Source: Sambucus nigra (lineage: Eukaryota > Streptophyta > Magnoliopsida > Dipsacales > Adoxaceae). From it: a stretch of DNA of 64,000 nt. The DNA lies in contig OX422211.1 of NCBI GenBank assembly GCA_949130495.1, positions 442,998,219 to 443,062,218 of the forward strand, in the 5' to 3' direction. Under the pieces are notes generated by a model, which saw only the letters and a list, made by a program, of their open reading frames with translations, was not told where the DNA came from and did no database searches. Each line of letters begins with the position of its first letter. Position 1 is the first letter of the stretch. This document shows, piece by piece, positions 28,240 to 40,327 of the stretch. The translations under genes and the position numbers were made by a program.

Positions 28240-29963
28240 GGCTCAATTCCGGACAAAAACATTTATTCATAGGATAGTATTTAATTGTAATATTCTCAAG
28301 CCTATGAAGTGTTTGTTGAAGACGTAGCGGCAAAGAGTATAAAGCTTCATCAAATGTGCCGGTTTGCGTGCCTCGTTTCTACGTCATCAACCATAGTTCC
28401 ATGCTCCCAAGGTATGAATACAATATTATATATATAGGAGCTTGGAACAAAGTTTATTGGGTGTTAGGTTTTATAAAAACTGCGTTTTGTTTTAAGAAAG
28501 AATTAATTAAAACTTTAAATAAATGTTTATAAAGTTTTCTGGGCTTAAACAAGAATATTCAAACTTTCTGGTTTTTCGTTCGATAGAGTCGTTCGAACGA
28601 AAATGTCGTTCGAACGAACCTGCCAACGAGTTCCCATATTAGGCCACTGACATGTCGTTCGATATGTCGTTCGAACGAGATATCCAACGAGATTCTAACG
28701 AGTTCAATCTGGAACGTCGTTAGAAGTCTCGTTCGAATGAGATTTCGTTCGAACGAAATGTCGTTCGAAAGAGATGCCAGGCGGGAACAGTTTTTGGCAG
28801 TTTTTTGGCAGTTTTGCACCCACTTCCCCACTTGGGTTTTAACCAACTTTTTCAGACTTTATTATGTGCGGGAATAAAATTTTCCAATCTAACTTTTCCA
28901 TACCATTTTCATCTCTTAGAGAGAGTTTACGAGCAAATTGTTTTAAGGAAAATGTTCATGTTTTGAGTGATATTTTTAGAGAAAAATATCCATCACTTTA
29001 GTGTTTTACACCCATATTGTTTATCCAAGTTCTTATATACTTATCAAATTTCTTGGAGTTTGGCACCAGCTTTCTATACACCGAATTGAAAGAGAAGTTT
29101 TGGTTTTCTTCTACATCCATCAAAGAAGAAGACGTTTTGTTGCGATTCTACCCACTTGGAGAAAGGCTCCTTGCTCGGGTGACGGTGACCATATAAAGTC
29201 CCATCGGTGGATTCCGAGACCGCGGTGGTGTTACGAGGTTATCCGCTAGGAAGAGGTGTCTACAAGAAGAAGCGTCGAGGCTTGAGAGAAATCGAGTCGT
29301 GCGTTGTAAGTCTATCTGTCTTGTACTTGTAATTCCGTATCTAGTGGATTTGTGGCTAGGGCCGTCTGAGGTTGTTTCCCGTCTTGGGTTTTTCCTCGTA
29401 CATCGTGGCGTAGTGTGATTGGTTTATTTTATCTTGCATAAATAACGTAGCACGCATGTTTAGAATAATTCAAGATAAAATTCGGTTTAAATTATCACAC
29501 TTCATTTAATTTGGGACTAAATTTAATATTGGGTAAAGTTTATTTAATTCAAGTCATTTGCTAAAACTTGGTTTCGCCTAATTTGCTAATATTGATAAAT
29601 ATGACTTAGGAAAATTCTAGGACTTGGATTAATGAATTGGTTTAAGTGAATATATTAATTGATTAATTTTACTTCACTTGGTGTAATTTTAATTTTGTTT
29701 TAATGAATTAAAATTTGGAATTTGCTTGTTTTAGTTGAACCACCACACCGCTTCCGCATCGATTTTACATACAAAGGAAATTATAAGCTTTTCACCATCC
29801 ATGATTGACCTAAATTCACTTCTATAATATTGACAATTTCCTCGTATGTGCAATGGTGGGAAAGTATCTCAATTGGTACTTTTCTTCTTAATTCAATTCG
29901 AGTGGCTGATGCCAATCTTACTAGTGAGTATGTCCTAGCATTCTTCGCTATAGGGATTCTTAG
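28240..29963 (+). repeat. LTR-like sequence, plus orientation, copia- or Sire-like in style
   Basis: No coding was found. A cluster of TCGTTCGAACGA palindromes (28576-28775) is followed by a leader-like region with small exon-like GC-richer stretches around 29100-29420, then AT-rich sequence up to the LTR of element B. The composition resembles U3-R-U5 of a large LTR. I did not find TG or CA termini, a primer site or a partner copy, so family and boundaries are guesses. Element B is inserted into or next to it at 29964, where CTTAG (29959-29963) is the predicted target repeat. Confidence 0.3.
28576..28775. repeat. Cluster of TCGTTCGAACGA palindromes
   Basis: The exact 12-base palindrome occurs at 28589-28600, 28606-28617, 28667-28678 and 28745-28756. 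Between them lie partial forms such as CGTTCGATA, CCAACGAG, CTAACGAG and CGTTCGAATGAG. The motif is fully self-complementary and CpG-rich within AT-rich sequence. Confidence 0.92.
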
Positions 29964-30942
29964 TGTAGGAGGGTAGTGTGAATGGTGACTTGGGTCTTGT
30001 AAGAAACTGGAACGGTTTAGGCGTGACCCACCTCAATGAACTTTGCCTCCAAGGCTTTCAAGAGTTTCTAATGCAGCACCTAGTAAACCCTCCCATTTTG
30101 GTAAAAATAGAACTAAAGGTAGAACCACCTCATGTAAGAAGATGAACTTCATGATAATAATAGTAACTTTTATCAAAAGGATCTCTTGAAAATAATGGTT
30201 GTTAAGGTGGTAGTGAAGAAACAGGAACTCAGCACTTAAACCGAGAGCAACTGGGAGAATACTAGGTGGTCTAGTGTGATTTTGACACAGCAACGGCATG
30301 ACTTGATTTTCTGATATCTGATTTGACCTTACCAATGGTCCTATTTATAAATGAACACTAGGGCTCGTCTGGGTCTTTTGGGTACCAAAATAAATGGGAA
30401 AGCTTATAGGGACAGGGTCTGCAATGTACCTTTTGTCCCTACTAGGTCTGCAGCTGCATGTCACCTCTGACAGATGACACCTGGTGTGAACTAAAGTCAA
30501 AAACCAAATATTTCTCCTAATGGAGACAAAGTATCTTGTTTGGTAAATATCTTTTGAACGGTAACTTGTTGTAAAAACTCTGTAAACTTGAGAGTGGCAT
30601 TGAGGACCACCCTCTCTAAAATTATTTTGTAAAAATGTTCATTTCTTGTGAGTAGCCCTTTGGCTACTCACCTCAGTTGTGACTAAGTGTGAGCTTTATA
30701 ATGACTTGAGTGACTCCTAGGGTCTCTCTACTATTATTCTCTTTATCTTAAAGTATAAAGTGGTTGATCTTGCTCAACAAACCTTGTTCCTTAACCACCA
30801 AGCCAAAAATCCCAGGAGATCCCAACTGGCCTATTTGAGCCATGTCTGCTCAACTAAGCTACCTATACAAGAAAGTAAATATTAGTAGTTTTGTTCCATA
30901 AAAGAATAAATTTTTCATAATGAAGGGTTATTCATGCTAGAT
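29964..30942 (-). repeat. 3' LTR of element B
   Basis: It starts TGTAGGAGGGTAGTG like the LTRs of A. It aligns along its length with 45406-46429 through GCGTGACCCAC, CAAGAAGATGAACTT or TAAGAAGATGAACTT, TTTGGTAAATATCTTTTGAA, and CCAACTGGCCTA. The inner end is degraded (GAT where A has ACA), so 30942 is placed by alignment. The A and B copies are clearly diverged, so they belong to related but separate lineages or to an old split. Confidence 0.82.
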
Positions 30943-30952
30943 CCCCTCATCC
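30943..30952 (-). other. Polypurine tract of element B
   Basis: CCCCTCATCC on the plus strand reads GGATGAGGGG on the element strand and abuts the LTR. It corresponds to GGATGATGGGG in element A. Confidence 0.65.
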
Positions 30953-31180
30953 TAGTGTATTTTATTCATTGGGTCACTTCTTGGACCCTCTTACTGCAAA
31001 ACAAATACTTTTTGGATGTTTGCTAGAGGGGTCCCCTATTTTTGACTTCCTCACTAGATATTACATTTATCTAGTCTTGGCAGACATGACCCTCGTTTGT
31101 GGACTCCCACTCCAAGGTATCATTTCAACTAGTCTTGGAAAGGGTTATTCCCTCACTCTAACTATATCATTTTGAGAACT

Positions 31181-31690
31181 AGGAAGAGGTGGGGGAGGGT
31201 GTTCCTCGCCCAGGCTGTGACATCTTGAATTTGGAAGGAGGTAAAGGAGTCCCTCACCACACTATCTCTAGAACTGGAAGGAGATGAGGGAGGGGTGCCT
31301 CGCCCAAAAATATTTTGAACTAGAAGGGGGGGTCCCTTGCCCGAAACATCTTTTCAACTGGAAGGAGGTGGGGGAGGGGTGAATTAGAAGGAGGTGGGGA
31401 AGTAGTACCTCTCCCAAAACATATTTTGAACTGGAAGGAGGTGAGGAGGTCCCTCGCCACACTATCTCTAGAACTGGTGGGGGATTGGTCCCTTTCCACA
31501 CTATCTTTAGAATTGGAAGGAGGTGGAGGGAGGGGTCCCTCTCCCAAAACATCTTTTAAACTGGAAGGAAGGTGAGGGGTTCCTTCTCAAAATATATTGG
31601 AAATTGGAAGGAGGTGTTGGAGGGGTTCCTTCTCAAAATGTCTTTGAGATTGGGAGGAGGTGTTGGACGATTTCCTTTTCAATATATCTT
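31181..31690. repeat. G-rich minisatellite in the 3' UTR of element B
   Basis: Imperfect units of about 50 bases are built from ACTGGAAGGAGGTG, GGGGGAGGGGTCCCTC and CCCAAAACATCTTTT. About ten copies are recognisable, with variable spacing. The sequence has nothing in common with the 40-bp array at the same place in element A. Confidence 0.8.
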
Positions 31691-32103
31691 GTATTAAAAC
31701 TACGACACCCCTTTACATTAGCCCCTCGTGCAAAGTATTTTGTGTTGGGCGGACTGGATTTGTATGCCATAAATGCAATCTTTAACTTTGAGTAACTCTA
31801 TGATCTCTTTATTATTACCCCTAGGATCATTAAATGCTCTGTCACTTTATCCCAAGTTTTGGAGTCTCGAGGAGCCATGTGTCAACATGGGAATTATCAT
31901 CCCATTATTTGGGTAAAAATATATCAATCTTTTAGTTTTCCTATATGTCCTTCCATTTCCCTAAAAAGACTATTTTTTAAATAAGATCTTTCACTTTTAC
32001 TAACATTCCATGTATTCACAGAGAGCCATTTGAAAGCTTGAGATTTTTTATGATAATAAACCTCCATAGTTTTACTTTCAAGCTTTTACAAAAAACATTA
32101 CAA
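31691..32103 (+). promoter_or_regulatory. Upstream region of antisense gene B
   Basis: Several blocks are shared with the region upstream of antisense gene A: ACATTAGCCCCTCGTG, GACC or GGACTGGATTTGTATGCCATAAA (compare 47641-47716), CTAGGATCATTAAATG, and GTGGGAA- or TGGGAATTATCATC with CATTATTTGGG. Conservation between two diverged elements over non-coding sequence suggests a promoter and 5' leader. No clear TATA box stands out. Confidence 0.5.
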
Positions 32104-32573
32104 ATGGCTTCATCATCTCCAAACACCTCTTCTACCACCATTGTTAGTGATATTTTGTTCGGTTCTTTGCCCTTTTCAGTTGTTGTGTCCATGGAGGTGA
32201 CTACTAGCGTAACCACCATAACCACCACCATTATTCACCCTACTGTCAGCATATCAGTGAGTTCTTTAGATGGGATAGGCATTGTTGGGGGTTCCTCGCA
32301 TGAGAGGATTGATATGGGGGCTTCTTCATCTAAAGCCCCTACTACCAGGCGTCCCTCGTCTAAGGGAGTGGGTTTTGAGAAAGTTTCAACTAGGGTTTTC
32401 GCTATTTTTGTACTTGATTTGGGTATAACGTTACTAAGGGTCCCTCACCGATGGTTATGGCTAGTGCAAGTTCTCCGCCTAAGGTCCAGATTTCTAAAGG
32501 CTCCTTATTATAAGGTTCGCCACTTAGATCCCCTCTTACGATGAGTTCCTCATCCCTGGTTCATATTAATAGG

Positions 32574-32753
32574 GGTTCCTCATTGGAATTACCTGTGGTT
32601 GGGGGTTCGTTGTTAGGAACCTCTTTTACCGAGGGCTCCATGTTGGGATCAAGGACTGTTGGGGGTTACTCGCTGGAACCATGTTTTATTGGGGGTTCCT
32701 TATTGGGAACATCTAATATTGAGGGTTCCTCGTCTGAACCAATGGCTTCTGAG
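32574..32753 (+). repeat. Six 30-bp in-frame repeats in antisense gene B
   Basis: Each 30-base unit encodes ten residues of the form G-S-x-L-(G/E)-x-x-x-x-(G/E), for example GSLLGTSFTE and GSLLGTSNIE. Period and frame are exact over 180 bases. The equivalent region in A is also repetitive but with a different unit. Confidence 0.88.
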
Positions 32754-35700
32754 GGTCTCTCAAGTACCTCCTCTCTTACTCAATCCTACCAAGACTATAT
32801 GAACACTCGTCAACAAAATATTTTGGTCTTTATTATTGTGCAGCTTATTTTTGGAAAAATGATAACTTTATGGCCATCCTTGCTAAGTTTGAGAAATATT
32901 TCATTGTCAAAATCATCGAGCAACCCCATGCGGGATTAGGTGAGTCCACTAATTTCCCCATCATCCTTTTTTATTCCATTCTTAGAGGTAGAGTTGATCG
33001 TGGTGATTTTCCTCACTCTAATGTCTAAGTCAAAGGTTCATGAGGTGCCCCTGAGGAGTGGACTACTTTGGTTGATTATATTCTTGTTGTCCCTTCTTAT
33101 AAGGTTGTTCTTGAGGGACTTGGTCTTCTCACTGCCATTTATAGCTTAACATCTTATTTTATGTATAAGCATGGTTACACCCTCAATCTCTCGATTTCTC
33201 GTTGGAGTAGGGAGTCCCACACTTTTGTAACTAGTTAAGGTGAGTTCACTGTCACAATGGAGGATGTCTGTGAGCTTCTTGCCCTACTTTTCTTAGGAGG
33301 GCATGTTTTCACAGATGGTCATGATGACCCCCTTGAGTAGGAGATGGTGGAAGAACTATAGTCGACCCTTTTTAAGTGTTCGATGTATGCGTTTATCAAT
33401 GTAATCGGTCCTACCAAGCATCCCCTTACCAAATGGCAGAGGTACTGATTTAATAATTTTGAGCAGTTACCCAAAGGAGAAACTTCTAGTAGAGAACCCA
33501 AAAGTTGGGATGGTCCCAAGCTTAACTCGCACTCACACTTGGATGCTTTCCTAGTTACTTTCCTGAGTATATTCTTGCTTTTGGGTAAGATAGAAGACCT
33601 CCCTCTTGAGTTTGATTTTAGATTGACAATGAGACTGGAATGTGGGAGGACTATTCCCCTTTCTGCCTTAACCCTTGGTCCTCTTTACACTTGGTTGGAC
33701 TGCGCCCGTGTAGATATTAAGAGATCTTGTGGCCGCTATGATGTCGCCAACTTTGCTAACTCCTTCATATTGATAGCTTTCTTATTTGAGCATTTTCCCC
33801 ACCTTGTCCCAAAAGTAAGGGCCAGTCATAGCAAAGCTATGCGTATCTAGAGGTGGCATAATAAGTATACCAAGAAGCCCCTGGGGTCTTTGATCGGTAA
33901 TGTTGATGAATTTTTCTTTCACCCTTATGGAAAATGCCCCGGTGGTACTTTTAATTGGATTTCTTTCCCAGATGATGGTGGAACTTGCTACTGCCCATCG
34001 GTTGTAGATTCTATCTCTTCTTACCGACATATCAATATGGTGATTATGTTATTACCGGGTCTCCTTCCTTCTTTGATCGAGATGGGTCAGGGTGTTGATT
34101 TCTATCATTTTGAGCATGTGAGGGGACAGTTAGGTTATGACCAGGTTATTCCCATAACTTTTTAAACCTCGAGAAGTGACCCCTCAAAGTTGTATTTGGA
34201 GGCATGCAAGAATTTTACTTTCTAGGTAATGCTCCATATAAAGATCCATTTCGGAGGGTTATACGTGACTCCCTTTGACCACCTGCTTTCTTTTACCTCT
34301 TCTTGGTTCCTGCTTTGGCATCGATAGGTTCTTCTTATTCAGAACTGTGTGGCTGGGGTTCCTCATGAGACTATTCCCACCAGGTATGTCACTACTAAGT
34401 TCTTAGTCAAGATAACGTAAAGAAATTTAGCATCTCAGTATTACACCTAAGACACCTCTTAAGCAAGTTATTTCTCTCTTATGAAGTCTCTACTTGATAA
34501 GTCCATCCATCTGAAGAAACCTGAGCCACAACCTACCAAGTCTAAAGGCCAATTTAAGGACAAAGGTAAAGCAAAATCTTCTACCGCAAACAAGTGAAAA
34601 CATCTTGACACGAACGTGTCAAATTTCATCCCTGCCAATATAACCGTTCCCTCTCCCCCTTCCCCCCTGTGAGGACTAGGGCAACTAATAAAAAGAAGGG
34701 GGTAATATTAATGCTGATGCTTCTTCTGTGCCGGATCAGGGGTCAGATGCTGACGACCTCAAAGTAGAGGAGACTTATAATAGTGTTCAAGAGCAGGGTT
34801 ATAAGGCTATGGTCTTTTCCTCTCAGGAGTCACTCATTACATTTATTATAGTTACAGTAGGTACCATGCTCGAATATTCTTTACTTAGTGAAATTGGCTC
34901 TCATGGAGTTTCACATATTGGTTCCCCCTCTCACTTATTTAAGGAAGAACTAGTTTACTACAGACGCACCCCTTAGTTCTTCTTCAAATGATGTGGATGG
35001 TCTTGGCCTCCATGGTGAAGACACTACTGACACTTATACTTTATTATTAGTTTCGAGGGAGTATTCTAGTGATGTTGAGATGATAAAGTCTCCATCAGGG
35101 ATTAGCTCTACTACTAAACGCCTTCCATACGGACATACCGCGCATCTTGATGCTATAATACTTTCTTTACTTAAACTCTTATTTGCGTAATTTTCTTTTC
35201 TTTTCATCAATGACTCGTTTACTAATTTTTTCTTTTTATGCTTTCACAGGGTACTTCTGTTGAGTCGAGTGGCCCTTTGCCTCGTCCCCTTGACCAAGGG
35301 CCCTATCCTAGGATGAGGAATTCCATGCTAGTATCCTCTTTGAGTCTGGCTAGAGAGGTTTTTTACTTCCTCCTTATTCAAATGTTATTTTCCATCTTTA
35401 TTCTTTTATTCATATAGTTTGTTCTTTTTTTTTTTTTTACTTTTTTAGTTATCTTCTGTGTTTACCACTGTCACGAGGGCCTCTTCCGTGTCGTCCTCTT
35501 TATCCGTTCTTTTCTTTTGCTTCAACTTGTCATATCTTTTTTTTAAACATATTTTTGAGGTCTCTCTTCTTTGGTGTGTTCACAGGTGACCATTCCTCTT
35601 TGCCACACTTCCCCACTCTCCACTTCAGCTGTAGTGGGTGATTCTTCTACATCTCAGGTATTTTTGGGCTTGTCACTTCATCTATATTTCTCTATCCTTT

Positions 35701-36741
35701 GTTATTTTCTATATATAATTGCATTGTCTTAGCCTTTCTTATTTGCAGGGATTGTTCCCATGTAGTCCTTCCTCCACTAAGGGAATGGCACAACTTACAA
35801 GAGTCACTGCCCCAGGCCTACCACCTTCGGGGAGGATTCCTATCTCTCGAGTCTTTTTGCCTATGGATAATAGGCCTCACATACAGTCCATACGCTCTCG
35901 GTCGGTCTTCACTATTGCCTCCAAGGATCTTATTACGCCGATTATCACTTTTTCTCAGGTATTTCTTACTACCATTATTCTCACCTTATTTCTTTATCTA
36001 TGTTTGGTTATTTGACATCTTTGTGATTATTAGGCCAATACTATAGTTCCTAATGTGCCAGCGATCATCTTCCACCCTTATTCTTTGGAGGGGGCTCAGG
36101 TATTCCATTATCCTACTGCCTTTGATTTATTTGTCTAGATTATACTGACAATTCATTTCATTTTTTTATTGGCTCACAACACTCCTTCATCAGTGCCTCT
36201 TGTTACTGTTTCTCTAGCAGCCCCTGCTGTGGTTGACTCACCTTGCCCTACTATTCTAGTGAGGACCCTGTCGTAGTGCCTCATTCAGTAATTATTTCCG
36301 TCATAGGATTTTATATTTTTTGTATGCTTGTTTTTCATAAGATAAGTGGTTTTCTAACACTTGCCTTCTTTCTTTCATTTGTTGGCTAGATTTGCAAAGA
36401 CCTATTTATCTGTCGCTCCCGCAATGAGCATCACGGAGGAAATTCCCTGGGAATCACCCATAGGTCCCCCCTTCGCTATTGAGGGGATAATTACCCAGGT
36501 ACTATATGTTTCTTATATTTGAGTAGCTATTTGGGGCCACCCATTATACCCATATCTCTTCTAATCATGTCATCAAGTCAGCATAGTTAAAATCCCCCTA
36601 TCCGCGCAACCTGTTACGAGTTTTGTTCCCATTACTATGGGATGGTTGGCTATCTAGGTAAATACTTGGCTTACTATAATTTTCAAATTTGCTTATACTA
36701 TGCAAGTGTTTTCTAACACTTACTCGTTTCCTTGTTCTCGG

Positions 36742-37273
36742 GATAGTGCTGCAATTGTTTTGGGGACTGTGGAACACATTAGGGAGATAACAGCGAGAGA
36801 GGTATTATATTTTCATGCCCATCTCTCATTTCTACTTCCCCTTTTCTTCTTTCTTTTACTATGCAAGTATGCTCACCTTCACCTTTGTTTTATCATTTAC
36901 AGGCTAGTGAGGCAGCTGCTCCAATAACTATGGAATATATTGGAGAGATAACTGCGAGAATGGTATTGTATTATCATACCCTTATCTCCATTTTACTTAT
37001 CCTTTTTCTTCTTTATTTTATTTTGCAAGTATGTTCACCTTCACCCTTGTTTCATTATTTCCAGGTTAGTGAGGCTATTGCTCCAATAATTGTTGAACAT
37101 ATTGAAGAGATAGCTGTGGGAGAGGTATTGTACAGTCATACCCTTCTCTCCTTTTTCGTCTTTCTTTTACTATGAAAATATCCTCACCTTCACCCTTGTT
37201 TCATTGTTTCCAGATTAGTGAGGCGTCCGCTTTTAGTTCTACGGAATGGGCGAAAAGTGTTGAGCTGCGCACT
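36742..37273 (+). repeat. Tandem exon-intron repeat in antisense gene B
   Basis: Exons at 36742-36801, 36903-36962 and 37065-37124 are each 60 bases (20 codons). A fourth, modified copy starts at 37214 and is cut by solo LTR H at 37275. Start-to-start distances are 161, 162 and 149 bases. The introns begin GTATT and end TTACAG, TTCCAG or similar. Peptides are of the type ASEAAAPITMEYIGEITARM. The first copy has lost its acceptor AG. Confidence 0.82.
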
Positions 37274-37535
37274 CTGATGGAAACAACTTTTGTGTATGTC
37301 ATTGTAGAATAAAGTCTTTCACTCAAAACCTAATTAATACCTACACAATGTGACAAAATAAATAATAGAAGAAAGTGGTAAGTACGGGTGTCAATTCAAC
37401 TTTCAAGTGTGAAGACTAAATGTATGAAGGTAATTTCAAAATCACTTTCATGTTATTATTTTTCGTATTTTTTCTTTCTTTACTTTTTATAGAAAAAAAG
37501 GGGTGAAAACTAACTAAGAAGAAAATGATAGTGAG

Positions 37536-37539
<4 letters not shown>

Positions 37540-37568
<29 letters not shown>
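37540..37568. repeat. (TA)n microsatellite inside solo LTR H
   Basis: A pure TA dinucleotide run. Confidence 0.9.
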
Positions 37569-37570
<2 letters not shown>

Positions 37571-38533
37571 AAACAAATTGATATAATATGATTTCTAAAA
37601 AAATATTAAACTAATCTAAATAAAAAGAAAAGAATATCTACAATATGTACAAATGGGCGAACTCCTAAATACTCATCAATGCTTGAATTAAATTTGCTAA
37701 AAATTATAAACAATCTTAAAAAAGATTTGTATCTCAGTATTTCTCCCTCTAGATGAACTCTCAATGCACTATTAAATAATTAGAAACATTTGTTAAAAAT
37801 ACAAACCCTCCCATTATAAATTCATACATAAAAATTCATCCCAAGTGAGATAAATTCTACCACACCACTCTATATTGAGATGTTTTCATAAATTTGCAAA
37901 AACTCTTTATAGAGTGTTGAGGCATAACCTATCCCATTTTTAAAACCTAAATAAAGATAATCCTCTTCAATGGCATGCCCATTCTTTTATAACCCACGGT
38001 AATTTTTTCTTCATGAAAGAATTTTTTGGGATTGATTTTGGCCAAGTCAAAAGTTAAAATTAAACTTGGATTTGAATGTGGCTTTGGTGGATAGAGGTTG
38101 AATGGTTTTATTGCTCCTGATCTTGTGGAATAGAGGTTGAAATAGGTAAGGGATTGCTGAAGATAAGGTCGGGTTGATGCTCCGGATATTGGGTTTCTAT
38201 TGGCTCGGGATCGGGGTGGCTGGGAATGGGCAGTTGGTTGGGTTAGAATTCATACCGGGTTGGAGGTCCGTCGGACATGGGTATAGCAAGTCTAAGGTAG
38301 GTCGGGGGTTAAGGGGTGGTTCCGGGTTGTATGAGGCGGGTTCGAGCAGGTCGCGGGTTGGAGAATATGAGGGTATGAGAGATAAGGGTGGTGGGTGTTT
38401 TGGTTATGGGGTGTATTAGTAATGGTGGAGGAGAGAGAGAGTGATTGTAGGGAGGTAGAAGATGAAGTTGGGAAGAGTTGAGTGTGATGAGGGTGTAGGG
38501 TAATTAGGTGAGGGTGAGCAACTAGGATGCTAA

Positions 38534-38571
38534 GTGTGTGTGTGTGTGTGTGTGGGTGTGTGTGTGTGTGT
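38534..38571. repeat. (GT)n microsatellite inside solo LTR H
   Basis: A GT run with a single GG interruption. Confidence 0.9.
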
Positions 38572-40327
38572 CATAGTTCGGACCCTTAAAATTAAAATTA
38601 ACTAACTAAAAAAACTAAAATACAAATAAAAAAAATAAAAATCCTAATCTATAAAATTAAACTCGAATAATAAAATAAAATAAATAAACACTAAAAATCT
38701 AATAAAAACTAAAATCCTAAAAAAATCACAATGTAATAAAACTAGAAAAATAAATTCCTAAAAAAATGTAAAATCTAATAAAAATAAAAATAAATGAAAT
38801 CCTAAAAAAGTAATAATCCTAATAAAAAATAAAGATAATTAAAATCTAAAAACTAATAAAAATCAAAATCAAAATAAAATCACACTAATAAAAGAAAATA
38901 TAAAAATAGAAAATAAATCCTAGAAAATTCTAAATAAATCCTAAAAATAAAACGACTCAAAATAAATTATAAAAATGACACAAACAAATATCTAAAATAA
39001 TATAAAATATAAACTAAACACACACGGGGCTTGGGGGATGGACTGGGCTCGGTGTAGGCTTAGGTTTGGTTCGGGCACAGGGTTCGGAACATCGAAAATG
39101 ATCTCGACAAGCTCAAATATGGACTTCTGACTTCACGCTCACTTTGATTTTCTTCATTTCATGCTTTTGACTGTTATTGTGTCACAATTACGCCGATTTA
39201 GGACTATTTATACCACGATAATATATTGACCTATAAAATGATAAAATTCGAAAATAAGGCCAATTTTAATTAAAACGAGTGACTAAAATGCACATATTCA
39301 GGGCTTTAATATACACTTTTGGGTGCTTATCACACTCCTTAGGTATTTAACTATCATTCATGAGTTATTTTTAGCTATTAGTTTCATAATATTTCTATTC
39401 TTAACTTGTGAAACGTGTTGATATTGTTCTTCACTATTTCTTTTGCTTAGTCTAGCATACTTCCTCCAGCTGATTCCTCTCGCCTGGGTCGCAGCATACT
39501 CACCCCCAAGATTTGGGATATGCTTTCTATCATATCCTCGTATAGTGTCTAAGTATATATGTCCTTTATTTTCTTTTCTCCCTTGACTCATCATGTCTAT
39601 TTATTTTTAGGATCTTATTGGTGAGCCTATCGGGGTAGTAGACGAGGGAGATCAGAGTTCTGAGGCCATTCCTACATCCAGTGATGCTTACTCTAGCGGG
39701 GAGTCTTCTTTCCTCCCTTTTGAGATAGAGTATCGGCATTCAGAGGGTAGCACTAAGCTGGAGGTTCCCTTAGCTTTTATGAGAAGGTTGTGGTGCGAGG
39801 AATGGCCCGTGCGCTTTAGGAAACATGAGGGCCAGATTTTGAATTTGATTTTGGAGCATCATCCTAAGACATTCACATCTCATAGTGTGCTTCACATTGA
39901 TAGCCTTACAATGTTCAACTCGAAGGCCATTTCTAGTTATATTTTTGATTTCTTGGATACTTCTCCCTTCAAGCTGACTAGTGCTTCCACCTTGCTATTC
40001 TTGGGCACTTCCTGTGATCTGTAGAGATTCTACCATTTCCAGCTAGGTTGGCTTGATATTGGAGTCCATCATTTTCTTAGTATTACCTTTCGAAATATGG
40101 TGAGACTTTGCACATCTACGAAATTTAGGGCAGAGCATCGATGGACAGAGGTTACTAGGATCGGGGGTCAGATTGAGTGAATATAGGCCAGACTTGATAG
40201 ACTTAAGTTTGGTAATCAAGAAGATGGGGCCAAGATGTCTAGGATAGAGGAGGAGTTTGTACAGATGGCTGTCCCATTGTATGCTAGCACACTATCCCAC
40301 GATGATCTACCTTTTTATTATTTATAG

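Larger units (their letters stand above)
37275..39332 (-). mobile_element. Solo LTR H, 2.06 kb, with perfect target duplication
   Basis: It begins TGATGGAAAC and ends GGGTGCTTATCA, and is flanked on both sides by CACTC (37270-37274 and 39333-39337). It has no coding sequence and no primer site. Read on the minus strand it starts TGATAAGCACCC, which looks like a common plant LTR start. It includes a TA microsatellite (37540-37568), a GT run (38534-38571) and a very A-rich stretch (38580-39010). It landed in an exon of antisense gene B. Confidence 0.85.
32104..40327 (+). pseudogene. Antisense PMD-family gene of element B
   Basis: The start at 32104 reads MASSSPNTSS, matching MAFNPSNTSS in A. 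A Ser/Gly-rich repeat region follows (to about 32780). The PMD core then appears as RWSRESHTF, GEFTVTMEDVCELL and ALTLGPLYTWLD (33200-33720), followed by YGKCPGGTFNWISFPDDGG and a YHFEHVRGQLGYDQ motif (34100-34150). The PMD is the 'aminotransferase-like plant mobile domain' found in MAIN/MAIL proteins and in retrotransposons. Small exons follow, including 35250-35357 (36 codons), 35586-35657, 35749-35958, 36034-36099 (22 codons), then three tandem 20-codon exons, and a terminal helical domain (39779-40327). Solo LTR H disrupts one exon. Frame breaks throughout make it a pseudogene. Confidence 0.75.

Noticed and set aside
28559..28846. 95-codon minus-strand protein with repeated SFER
   Set aside because: It is a by-product of the TCGTTCGAACGA cluster.
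35719..36015. Overlapping second frame (98 codons) beside 35699-36046
   Set aside because: The frame used by exon 35749-35958 matches element A; the other overlapping frames are shadows running into introns.
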